A model generated the notes under the pieces. That model was given only the letters and a program-made list of their open reading frames with translations, was not told the origin of the DNA and searched no databases. From assembly GCA_030600725.1 (NCBI GenBank), contig JAUVLN010000076.1, forward strand, positions 1-8,540: 8,540 nt of DNA, written 5' to 3'. The DNA is from Thermoplasmatota archaeon. Lineage in GTDB: Archaea; Thermoplasmatota; Penumbrarchaeia; Penumbrarchaeales; Penumbrarchaeaceae. The position numbers and the translations under genes are program-made. This document shows, in pieces, positions 1-5,747 of this stretch (position 1 is its first letter; each line of letters starts with the position of its first letter).

Positions 1-1187
1 GGAACGTAGAATCTTTTTTGATTTCTTTCGACAGAATATATTATCAGCAACAGTTTTCTCGCACATGCTGTCAATGCAACCATATGCGGTTTACCTCTCT
101 TCTTCAGCTGAGCGTATCGATGCTTGATCACAGGGTTTCGACGAACCGCTACAAGAGTTGCATTCATCAGGTATCGACGAAGAAAACGATTGCCTCTCTT
201 TGATATTCGTCCGGTTCGATTGACTGATTTGCCGGATTGAGTTATTCTTGGATCAAGGCCTGCGTATGCAGTAACAGCCTTGTTTCCTTTGAACCGATTC
301 ATATCACCATATATTCCAAGAATAACAGCACATGTTATCGGTCCCAACCCTGGGATCGACATAGCTATCGGGTCGATGTCCCTGATAGCTCGATCGATAC
401 GGTCTTCCAGCCTATTGAGCTGCTTCAGCAGAAGGTCATGCTGATCGAGTATGAATCTCACTTCGATGACAAGTGATTCCTTGTAGTACTCCGGCATGGT
501 TGTCTTCTCGAACGATGTGATAACAGATCTTGCTTTATCAGGAATGGCTTTCGAGCTCATGTAGTTCTTAATCATTATTTTCTCAACCTCTTCTTGGGTG
601 ATATCAAAGAGTCTGGTCAACTTGATTGATCTTCTCAATATCTCCTTTGAAGATTTTCCCAGGACATCGGTGAAAACAATATCATATCCTGGACATAGAA
701 CCGTGAGAGCTGTTCTGAGTTCGGTTTTCAATCTCGCAGCTTTATCCTTCAACCTGTGATGTAGGAGACCGAGCTCACGCATCCTTATATGGTTCTGATC
801 TTTGAGATATCTTTGTGTATTCTCGATAGCATCCAGTTTGAGCGCTTTAGTTATCACTTCTGCATCTATCTTGTCTGTCTTTGTGTTTCGGATCCTACCT
901 TTCCTCAAGCTGCATATCTCAATAGGATTGAACTCCCTTACCTCGAACCCCTGTTTGAGCAGGTAATCCATCAGGTTTCGATGATATACTGCTGTGGATT
1001 CTAACCCGATCAGAGCCTTGGTAGAAGCCTTTTTTCTTGCGTTGTTGATATCCTGAATGAACCGATCCATATCGTCCATTGATTGTGCATATGTTCTTGG
1101 TTTCATCAGGATCTCGTTTTCGTCGTTCTTGATACATGCATCGAATTTGTATTTCGATACATCCACGCCAACATATATTCTGTCCAT
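1..1187 (-). CDS. IS110-family DEDD transposase (bridge-RNA type recombinase), C-terminus beyond window edge
   Basis: This is the recombinase that excises and inserts the element. Reading the minus strand from the ATG at 1187 gives 395 residues with no stop or frameshift, close to the family's usual length of about 400, so little is missing. The N-terminal RuvC-like DEDD domain (about 1-155) shows GVDVSK with D9, GLEST with E63, and TDKID with D105 and D108. A helical middle (about 190-270) leads to the Transposase_20 domain, which has IPGLGPITC at 278-286, YAGLDP at 308-313 and SGK with the expected nucleophilic S318. A ribosome site (GAGGTGA, 1200-1194) lies 6 bases before the ATG. A TATATATT box at 1215-1208 is also present, but it would start transcription almost at the ATG, so it may not be the promoter that uses this ribosome site. 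In IS110/IS621 the protein works with a bridge RNA encoded upstream. The enzyme looks intact. Family assignment is firm; activity is inferred. Confidence 0.95.
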   Translation of the reverse strand, partial: MDRIYVGVDVSKYKFDACIKNDENEILMKPRTYAQSMDDMDRFIQDINNARKKASTKALIGLESTAVYHRNLMDYLLKQGFEVREFNPIEICSLRKGRIRNTKTDKIDAEVITKALKLDAIENTQRYLKDQNHIRMRELGLLHHRLKDKAARLKTELRTALTVLCPGYDIVFTDVLGKSSKEILRRSIKLTRLFDITQEEVEKIMIKNYMSSKAIPDKARSVITSFEKTTMPEYYKESLVIEVRFILDQHDLLLKQLNRLEDRIDRAIRDIDPIAMSIPGLGPITCAVILGIYGDMNRFKGNKAVTAYAGLDPRITQSGKSVNRTGRISKRGNRFLRRYLMNATLVAVRRNPVIKHRYAQLKKRGKPHMVALTACARKLLLIIYSVERNQKRFYV

Positions 1188-1193
1188 CTCTTT

Positions 1194-1200
1194 TCACCTC
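1194..1200 (-). promoter_or_regulatory. Ribosome binding site of the IS110 transposase
   Basis: GAGGTGA on the minus strand, 6 bases before the ATG at 1187, supports this start. The start is independently supported because the family's conserved N-terminus (GVDVSK) begins at residue 7. Confidence 0.7.
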
Positions 1201-1218
1201 GAAAAAATATATAGTGGC

Positions 1219-1400
1219 TGAGGTCCTATGCCCTATTGGCCTGTATGTGCACGGGTATGCCTGTAGATGAAGTCCATGTACGTAGATCAGCTTGGCTGAC
1301 TTATGGCACATAGCGTGTGTATTCGTGCACGGCCACACAGACCTGGGGAAGCAGGTACGGAATCGAGGACTGGTGCCTCACATTGGCTCGCTTATCCCCA
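1219..1400 (-). ncRNA. Candidate IS110 bridge RNA (upstream non-coding end of the element)
   Basis: In the IS110 group the non-coding end 5' of the transposase encodes an RNA of about 150-200 nt, whose two internal loops pair with target and donor DNA. Here that stretch has no convincing gene and several stems in the transposase sense. These are GAGG/CCTC (1379-1376 with 1368-1365), ACCTG/CAGGT (1356-1352 with 1345-1341, 6-base loop), GTCAGC/GCTGAT (1300-1295 with 1291-1286, 3-base loop), and AGGCC/GGaCCT (1242-1238 with 1226-1221, one bulge). Large unpaired stretches at about 1340-1301 and 1284-1245 could be guide loops. TACAGGC occurs twice (1265-1259 and 1245-1239). The RNA is inferred from position and hand-drawn folding only, and its ends are arbitrary. 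Confidence 0.45.
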
Positions 1401-1440
1401 GCCGAATATGAAAGGAGGCAATGGGGCATAAAACCTCGCC

Positions 1441-1520
1441 ATTACCCTTTAACACAACATTGGCGGAAGTAGGAAAATTTCCGAAAATGGACGTAAAAGG
1501 TAACATTTGAGAGGAGAATT
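1441..1520. other. AT-rich leader between the IS end and the lipoprotein gene
   Basis: This stretch is clearly AT-richer than the preceding 200 bases and probably belongs to the chromosome rather than to the insertion sequence. It holds the lipoprotein ribosome site (GGAG at 1513-1516, 4 bases before the ATG). No strong TATA box is visible; CTTTAAC at 1447-1453 is the best weak candidate. If the IS end is near 1440, the insertion separated the lipoprotein gene from whatever lay upstream of it. Confidence 0.4.
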
Positions 1521-2216
1521 ATGAAATATAGAATCATTGGAATTCTATTGTTCGTACTCCTGATATTCATTAATGGATGTCTGGAAAGCAATGATGAGAA
1601 ACCAAATGAGGAACCAAATCAGAAACCAATAGCGGATATCTCAGGAATTAATGGTAGAGGAATTTTAGGATTCGAGATTTCCTTCATTGTAACCGCTGAA
1701 GATCCTGACGGTGAAGTAATCCTTTTTGAATGGGATTTCGATGGAGATGGAATCTATGATTGGAATTCTACGACTACTGGAAATACAACATATCTTTATG
1801 GAATGGATGGAAAATTCAATGCTACCCTAAGGATCACTGATAATGATGGTGATTTCTCATTATTTTGGAAAGAAATTGATATTACAGGTAGATTACCGCC
1901 ATCATCTTTTATCGGATTGGAGTCCTCGATCCAGGATGGTGATGTAATAGATGGAATTGTCAATATTACTGGTATTGTATGGATCGAATCATATGATAAT
2001 ATCAGTTCAATGAGTTATTCATTGATCCAAGGTATCTGGATCCCGATAAGTACAATCAATGTTACTATTGATGATGAAACAAAGGAATGCAGATGGAACA
2101 TTACCATGGATACTTCAGATTATGCTAATGATATCTATGATCTTATTTTTTCAATTGACCTAGAACAATGGGGCAGTCATCGATATGATATACATTATAT
2201 ATCGATAAATAATTGA
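1521..2216 (+). CDS. Secreted PKD/Ig-like domain lipoprotein
   Basis: A predicted surface-anchored protein of 231 residues. The N-terminus has a short basic start, a hydrophobic stretch (about 5-18) and a lipobox INGC ending at C20, followed by a charged Asn/Glu/Pro-rich linker (21-36). Residues about 37-122 look like a PKD domain, with DPDG at 61-64, FEWDFDGDG at 69-77 and RITDNDGD at 104-111. Residues about 126-215 resemble a bacterial/archaeal Ig-like repeat (GIVNITG at 145-151, then a YSLIQGIW segment). Seven N-glycosylation sequons lie at N82, N88, N100, N148, N160, N180 and N193, fitting an exported archaeal glycoprotein. The start is set by GGAG 4 bases upstream. It is much AT-richer than the genes to its right and sits next to an insertion sequence, which suggests an accessory gene. 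Partner and role are unknown; such domains usually mediate adhesion or protein contacts. Confidence 0.85.
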   Translation: MKYRIIGILLFVLLIFINGCLESNDEKPNEEPNQKPIADISGINGRGILGFEISFIVTAEDPDGEVILFEWDFDGDGIYDWNSTTTGNTTYLYGMDGKFNATLRITDNDGDFSLFWKEIDITGRLPPSSFIGLESSIQDGDVIDGIVNITGIVWIESYDNISSMSYSLIQGIWIPISTINVTIDDETKECRWNITMDTSDYANDIYDLIFSIDLEQWGSHRYDIHYISINN

Positions 2217-2459
2217 ATTCCCACTTCATTATTTCCCAGTCCCCCCCAAAAAAGGAAACATTAATCGGTATGTTATCAATATATTCAAGGGTATTTTTGA
2301 GATCCATGAGTTCGTTTCCTATTTTCGGAGCAAGTCGGAAACGTGCAGAGCATTTTTCTGATGTGTGACCAATCCATGATCGGTCAAATATCAGGGAAAA
2401 ACCCGACCAATAAAAGATATGATTCTCACAAGATGTCAATACAGGAAACCCTTATCCAT
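2217..2459. other. Convergent intergenic region
   Basis: This gap of about 240 bases lies between two converging genes, and I see no convincing gene in it. It contains a run of seven C followed by six A (2241-2253), a near-perfect hairpin at 2366-2386, a GGG/CCC mini-hairpin around an A5 loop (2394-2404), and a second copy of GACCAAT (2367-2373 and 2405-2411). It probably carries the transcription ends of both flanking genes. Confidence 0.6.
2366..2386. repeat. Hairpin-forming inverted repeat, 9-base arms, 3-base loop
   Basis: TGACCAATC, then CAT, then GATCGGTCA. The arms match at 8 of 9 positions, and the odd pair is a G-U wobble in the minus-strand RNA. It is placed about 95 bases past the end of the minus-strand Nudix gene and 150 bases past the end of the plus-strand lipoprotein gene. 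A 3' end structure is the likeliest role. A protein-binding palindrome is the alternative. Confidence 0.5.
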
Positions 2460-3329
2460 CTACTGGTTCCATTTGATGAAATCCCTGATGATCACGTCGT
2501 GGTCGAATGCCAATTTGGGAAGCTTTTTCAGGTCATGCCACTTTGCCTCGGCGGCGTCGTCCCCTCCCTGGATCTCCCCTCCCGTCATTTTCAGATGATA
2601 GACAATTGATACGATGTGTCCCCTGGGGTCCCTCCCAGGCTTCGTCACTGCCTTGAACTCACCTATCATCTCCGTCTGCAGGTTCGTCTCCTCCAGAACC
2701 TCCCTGATGACCCCCTCCTCCCCGCTCTCATCATATTCAAGGAACCCTCCGGGAAGCGCCCATTCGCCCTGAAAAGGCCCCCTTCCCCTTCTGATCAAAA
2801 GGATCTTTTTTCCCTTCTCATCGAGCACTATCCCGTCAACTGCCAGCATTGGATGTTTTCTGGAGCTGTCCGTTTTCGTCTGGATCCTCTCCTTCACCAT
2901 CTCATCTATATGGTCCACCGACTTCCTGTAGTTCTCCATCGCCACGCTCGTGTGGGATTCGATGATCGACCAGGCCAGGGAGAGGGATTCAAAGCGGATC
3001 TTGTATCCCTTTCTAGTTTTCTTCGAAGGGCCCTCCTCGACATCGTCGAGGGGTATCACAACCTCCTCGAGAAGGTCAAGGCCCTTGAGCTTGTTCAGGT
3101 ATCGATAGAGCGTGGATTTGCTTGAATCGAGCTGGTCCAGAAGCTCATCTATGGTCCAGGGTTTTCCCGGATAAGACAGAAAGCAGTCCCTCATCATCCT
3201 GTAGGGGATCTCATCCTCGTGTGATTCCGGAATATATCCGATCTGTTTCAGGAAGGTCCTCAGCGCCTCATCGAGGTTATTCTCCCCCGTAAGGGGATTG
3301 TTCCTGACTACCCTAAGTTCGAACCCCAT
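2460..3329 (-). CDS. Winged-helix / Nudix hydrolase fusion, possible NrtR-like regulator with reversed domain order
   Basis: A 289-residue protein from the ATG at 3329. The N-terminal part (about 15-92) looks like a winged helix: TIDELLDQLDSSKSTLYRYL at 59-78 reads as helix-turn-recognition helix, followed by a wing-like EEVVIPL. A helical linker (about 115-155) joins it to a C-terminal Nudix domain (about 160-287). The Nudix box is complete from G195 to L217 (G-x5-E201-x7-R209-E210-x2-E213-E214), except that the usual late Gly is N216. ALPGGF at 191-196 and the metal-binding glutamates suggest that hydrolysis of an ADP-ribose-like nucleotide is still possible. Bacterial NrtR has the Nudix domain first and the winged helix last; here the order is reversed. 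A TTG start at 3356 would add 9 residues, but GGTG at 3338-3335 sits 5 bases before the ATG and favours the shorter form. Ligand and target genes are unknown. Confidence 0.85.
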   Translation of the reverse strand: MGFELRVVRNNPLTGENNLDEALRTFLKQIGYIPESHEDEIPYRMMRDCFLSYPGKPWTIDELLDQLDSSKSTLYRYLNKLKGLDLLEEVVIPLDDVEEGPSKKTRKGYKIRFESLSLAWSIIESHTSVAMENYRKSVDHIDEMVKERIQTKTDSSRKHPMLAVDGIVLDEKGKKILLIRRGRGPFQGEWALPGGFLEYDESGEEGVIREVLEETNLQTEMIGEFKAVTKPGRDPRGHIVSIVYHLKMTGGEIQGGDDAAEAKWHDLKKLPKLAFDHDVIIRDFIKWNQ

Positions 3330-3334
3330 ATCAA

Positions 3335-3339
3335 CACCT
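3335..3339 (-). promoter_or_regulatory. Ribosome binding site deciding the start of the winged-helix/Nudix gene
   Basis: AGGTG on the minus strand, 5 bases before the ATG at 3329. It selects this ATG over the upstream in-frame TTG at 3356, which has no comparable site. Confidence 0.6.
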
Positions 3340-3361
3340 GCTCTGTGAATAAGCAATCAGA

Positions 3362-3370
3362 GATTTAACC
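3362..3370 (-). promoter_or_regulatory. Candidate TATA box of the winged-helix/Nudix gene
   Basis: GGTTAAATC on the minus strand, about 36 bases before the ATG. This spacing would place the transcript start near 3340 and leave a leader of about 10 bases holding the ribosome site. Confidence 0.45.
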
Positions 3371-3427
3371 ATTGAGTATGACCTGTCCCCTGATCTTCTG
3401 GAATGATGATACTATCCGGGAAAAGAT

Positions 3428-3436
3428 GATATATGG
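3428..3436 (+). promoter_or_regulatory. Candidate TATA box of the small protein gene; leaderless transcript likely
   Basis: GATATATGG is centred about 24 bases before the ATG at 3456, and no ribosome site precedes that ATG. Both points fit a leaderless archaeal mRNA. It shares the 126-base divergent gap (3330-3455) with the promoter of the minus-strand Nudix gene. Confidence 0.55.
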
Positions 3437-3455
3437 ATAGGTTTCTCTACCTCTC

Positions 3456-3812
3456 ATGGTGAGGAATCCCCAGAGGAGGTCCAAGGCGGATAAGGAGGAG
3501 GACAGGCTATTCGACATCTTCGACGGTCCCATCAAGAACAGGAGGTACGGCCTGCGCGTCGACGATGAGGTGGATGTTACGGTCATCGCCGGTAACACGC
3601 TCATGAACGTCGAGGGAAAGGTGCTGGCCTACAACGATGATCTGGAGATCGTGGACGGGGAGGGTTTCTACCACCGTATAGTCATGGACTGGGTCGTTGA
3701 TATCAAGATAATCAAGCATAACAGGCCCCCTCAGAACCTCGACCCGGAGTTCGCAAAGAGGCCCACAAGGGCAAAGGCGAAGAAACCCCATGTGGACCAG
3801 GCATACAGCTGA
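3456..3812 (+). CDS. Small conserved-looking protein, possible Sm-like/SH3-like barrel
   Basis: I do not recognise the family of this 118-residue protein. The N-terminus (1-31) is highly charged. Residues about 34-86 alternate in a pattern that would make five short strands: EVDVTVI, VEGKVLAYNDD, LEIVDG, YHRIVMD and VVDIKII. This resembles an Sm-like or other small SH3-type barrel (a G before strand 2, N60-D61 after it, a late R-I-V motif). The C-terminal tail (89-112) is basic and proline-rich (KRPTRAKAKK), which would suit binding RNA or DNA. There is no signal peptide or membrane segment. The start follows from a TATA box 24 bases upstream and the absence of an earlier in-frame ATG in the promoter. 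GC content matches the operon downstream. The gene ends 105 bases before the mevalonate operon start and has a separate promoter. The reading frame is credible; function is open. Confidence 0.7.
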   Translation: MVRNPQRRSKADKEEDRLFDIFDGPIKNRRYGLRVDDEVDVTVIAGNTLMNVEGKVLAYNDDLEIVDGEGFYHRIVMDWVVDIKIIKHNRPPQNLDPEFAKRPTRAKAKKPHVDQAYS

Positions 3813-3881
3813 AGGGTTAAATTCCACTATTTTGATCCAAACAAGTTCACTTCAATCAGAAATCCCACTTAAGCATGAGCG

Positions 3882-3900
3882 GAACTTTATTAAGGTATTC
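3882..3900 (+). promoter_or_regulatory. Promoter (TATA region) of the mevalonate-entry operon
   Basis: GAACTTTATTAAGGTATTC has its TTTATTAA core about 26-29 bases upstream of the ATG at 3918, which places the transcript start at or very near the start codon. There is no ribosome site before that ATG, so the first gene is probably leaderless. Almost the same string precedes the CPBP protease gene (7345-7361). Confidence 0.6.
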
Positions 3901-3917
3901 TAACTTTACTCCTGACG

Positions 3918-4667
3918 ATGGTCCAGTACGAGCAGGATATTGATGGTCCAAAGGACACCATGTGGCTTGCCAGGGAGCGTCTCGCTGAAAAGCTGGCATC
4001 GGAGATAATCCTTTCCAAGAACCCCAGCCATACCTTTCGTTCATGGAGGGAGCAGTTCGCGGTCTCACAGCAGGATCTGGCAAGTCAGATCGGCGTATCG
4101 CCTTCACAGCTCTCGGATTACGAGAAGGGGAGGAGGAAGAACCCTTCCCTCAACTTGATGAAGAGGGTGATCGCGGGGTTGATCGGCCTGGATGAGATAA
4201 GGGGCGCCCCGACCATAAAGAAATACTCCATGGACCTTCAGGACGAGGCGATAATCGATATCGCGGAGTTCACGGTGGGGATCAACCCCTCGGTCCTGAT
4301 AGAGGTCATCGAGGGAGACCTTCAGAAGGAGCACGAGGATGAGTCGGAGAACTACATCAGAAGGCCCATCATGGGATACACCATGATAGATTCCATCCTC
4401 GGGGTCCTGAGGTTCTCATCGATGGATTACATGAAGGTTTACGGCAGGTCAACGGAGAGGGCCCTCCTGTTCACGAAGGTGGCCTATGGCAGATCACCGA
4501 TGATAGCGGTCAGGTCACATCCCATCAAACCTGCGATGGTCATTTACATTAAACCCGACAAGGTTGACAGGCTGGCGATAAGGATCGCCAGCCTGGAGAG
4601 GATCCCTCTTGTCACCACTGAGCTGGACGTGGAGGAACTGAGCCGCAGATTGAGGAAGCTGATCTGA
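3918..4667 (+). CDS. Xre-type HTH transcriptional regulator upstream of HMG-CoA synthase
   Basis: A predicted DNA-binding regulator of 249 residues. Residues about 40-92 form a Cro/CI-type HTH: WREQFAVSQQDLASQIGVSPSQLSDYEKG, with QQDLASQIGV as helix 2 and SPSQLSDYE as the recognition helix. The remainder (about 105-249) is a soluble domain of unknown ligand, including YIRRPIMGYTMIDSILG at 146-162 and a mixed alpha/beta end (PAMVIYIKPD, then VTTELDVEELSRRL). An HTH protein of this type directly upstream of HMG-CoA synthase is a recurrent archaeal arrangement; from memory, Methanocaldococcus jannaschii MJ1545 beside MJ1546 is an example. It ends 15 bases before the synthase start, so cotranscription is likely. 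Sensing an isoprenoid or CoA intermediate and controlling its own operon is an inference. The enzyme complex itself does not require it. Confidence 0.85.
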   Translation: MVQYEQDIDGPKDTMWLARERLAEKLASEIILSKNPSHTFRSWREQFAVSQQDLASQIGVSPSQLSDYEKGRRKNPSLNLMKRVIAGLIGLDEIRGAPTIKKYSMDLQDEAIIDIAEFTVGINPSVLIEVIEGDLQKEHEDESENYIRRPIMGYTMIDSILGVLRFSSMDYMKVYGRSTERALLFTKVAYGRSPMIAVRSHPIKPAMVIYIKPDKVDRLAIRIASLERIPLVTTELDVEELSRRLRKLI

Positions 4668-4671
4668 TAAC

Positions 4672-4679
4672 GGGGTGAT
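4672..4679 (+). promoter_or_regulatory. Ribosome binding site supporting the TTG start of HMG-CoA synthase
   Basis: GGGGTGAT ends 3 bases before TTG at 4683; measured from GGTG the gap is 5 bases. The protein's conserved N-terminus (GIVSYGVYIPRYR) begins at residue 4, so the TTG is the natural start although it is not ATG. Confidence 0.7.
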
Positions 4680-4682
4680 ATC

Positions 4683-5747
4683 TTGAGATCGGGAATAGTC
4701 AGTTACGGAGTGTACATACCCAGGTATCGGATATATCCGGCTGAGATAGGCCGGGTCTGGGGACAGGATGGAGAGGCCATGGGGAAAGCCCTGGGGGTGG
4801 AGGCGAAATCCGTCCCCGCACCTGACGAGGATGCCGCGACGATCTCGGTGATGGCCGCAAGAAGGGCGCTGGCGAGAAGCTCCATCGATCCGGGAGAGAT
4901 CGGAGCGATATTCGTGGGAAGCGAATCCCACCCATATGCGGTGAAGCCGACGGCGACGATAGTCTCCGCCGCGATCGGGGCGACGCCGGTCATGACCGGA
5001 GCGGATCTGGAGTTTGCCTGCAAGGCCGGTACGGCCGGTTTCCAATCATGCCTCGGCCTTGTGAACAGCGACGATGGACAGATACCGATCAGATGTGCAC
5101 TTGCGATCGGCGCGGATACCTCGCAAGGTGCTCCCGGCAACGCGCTTGAGTACTCCGCGTCCGCAGGAGGGGTGGCATTTATAGTGGGAAGGGAGGATGT
5201 GATCGCGGAGGTTGGATTGACGATGTCATACACGACGGACACCCCCGACTTCTGGAGGAGGGAGGGGATGAAGTATCCCTCCCATGCAGAGAGGTTCACC
5301 GGTGTCCCCGCATACTTCAAACACGTGGAGATGGGAGCGCGTCAGATCATGGAGAGGATGGGGACGAAAGCGTCCGATTACGACTATGCTGTCTTCCATC
5401 AACCCAATGGAAAGTTCCCCCTCAAGATCTCAAAGAGCCTCGGGTTCAATAGGGAGCAGATCCTGGCAGGCCTCTGGACTCCCAGGATAGGCAACACATA
5501 TTCGGCATCGATGATGATGGGCCTTGCAGGCATCCTGGATGTCGCCAGGCCGGGGGAGAAGATCCTGGCGGTATCATACGGATCGGGTGCGGGTTCGGAT
5601 GGTTTCCATCTGGAGGTCACCGACCTCATCTCGGAATATCCAAGGAGCAAGGCCCCACTGGTCTCCGAGGCCGCTGCGAACGGTATCGAGATCGACTACG
5701 CCACCTATTCCAAGTTCCGCAAGAAGCTCAAGATGGAGGGAGAATGA
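4683..5747 (+). CDS. mvaS: Hydroxymethylglutaryl-CoA synthase, archaeal type
   Basis: It condenses acetyl-CoA with acetoacetyl-CoA to HMG-CoA, the committed entry to the mevalonate pathway for archaeal lipids. At 354 residues it has the usual archaeal length of about 350. It is a thiolase-superfamily fold of two related halves. The N-terminus GIVSYGVYIPRYRI is typical. The catalytic triad appears complete: E81 in GSESHPYAVKPT, C113 in EFACKAGT, and H239 in VFHQPNGKFP, with N271 in GNTYSAS. The C-terminal glycine loop SYGSGAGSDGF (298-308) is present. Translation starts at TTG 4683 behind a good ribosome site. Its TGA overlaps the thiolase ATG by 4 bases (ATGA), which indicates translational coupling. 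In methanogens the enzyme forms a complex with thiolase and DUF35 that channels acetoacetyl-CoA. Confidence 0.95.
   Translation: MRSGIVSYGVYIPRYRIYPAEIGRVWGQDGEAMGKALGVEAKSVPAPDEDAATISVMAARRALARSSIDPGEIGAIFVGSESHPYAVKPTATIVSAAIGATPVMTGADLEFACKAGTAGFQSCLGLVNSDDGQIPIRCALAIGADTSQGAPGNALEYSASAGGVAFIVGREDVIAEVGLTMSYTTDTPDFWRREGMKYPSHAERFTGVPAYFKHVEMGARQIMERMGTKASDYDYAVFHQPNGKFPLKISKSLGFNREQILAGLWTPRIGNTYSASMMMGLAGILDVARPGEKILAVSYGSGAGSDGFHLEVTDLISEYPRSKAPLVSEAAANGIEIDYATYSKFRKKLKMEGE

Larger units (their letters stand above)
1..1440 (-). mobile_element. IS110-family insertion sequence, left part of window; outer end approximate
   Basis: The element consists of an intact IS110-type transposase frame (1187 down to the left window edge) and a structured non-coding stretch upstream of it (1188 to about 1440). 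IS110 elements lack clear terminal inverted repeats, so the outer end cannot be fixed by eye. About 1430-1440 is a working guess: the structured, roughly 50% GC sequence gives way there to AT-richer sequence leading into the next gene, and a segment at 1419-1430 is complementary to 1227-1238. The other end lies outside the window. No target duplication can be tested, because only one flank is visible. Confidence 0.7.

Noticed and set aside
1..1187. Idea that the transposase is broken, because only short unrelated frames lie on the plus strand here
   Set aside because: Hand translation of the minus strand from 1187 gives 395 uninterrupted codons with all catalytic residues; the frame simply runs off the window.
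919..1338. 139-codon minus-strand frame overlapping the start of the transposase
   Set aside because: It is out of frame with the clear IS110 transposase, runs through the structured non-coding end, and its translation (Cys/His/Arg-rich, no recognisable motif) looks like a shadow.
1188..1520. CRISPR-like or tandem repeat array
   Set aside because: The repeats are only 7-8 bases, irregularly spaced and in two copies each, so there is no array.
2143..2439. 98-codon minus-strand frame in the convergent gap
   Set aside because: It overlaps the end of the lipoprotein gene, has no ribosome site or recognisable motif, and most of it falls on the hairpin and homopolymer region.
2616..3125. 169-codon plus-strand frame opposite the Nudix gene
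   Set aside because: It lies wholly inside the well-supported winged-helix/Nudix gene, and its translation lacks domain features; antisense frames are common in GC-rich coding sequence.
3317..3328. GTTCGAACCCC, resembling a tRNA T-loop
   Set aside because: It lies in the start of the Nudix gene, and no cloverleaf arms are found around it.
4515..5320. Long minus-strand frames (176 and 205 codons) opposite HMG-CoA synthase
   Set aside because: They are antisense to a strongly conserved gene; Arg/Pro/Ser-rich shadow translations with no family resemblance.
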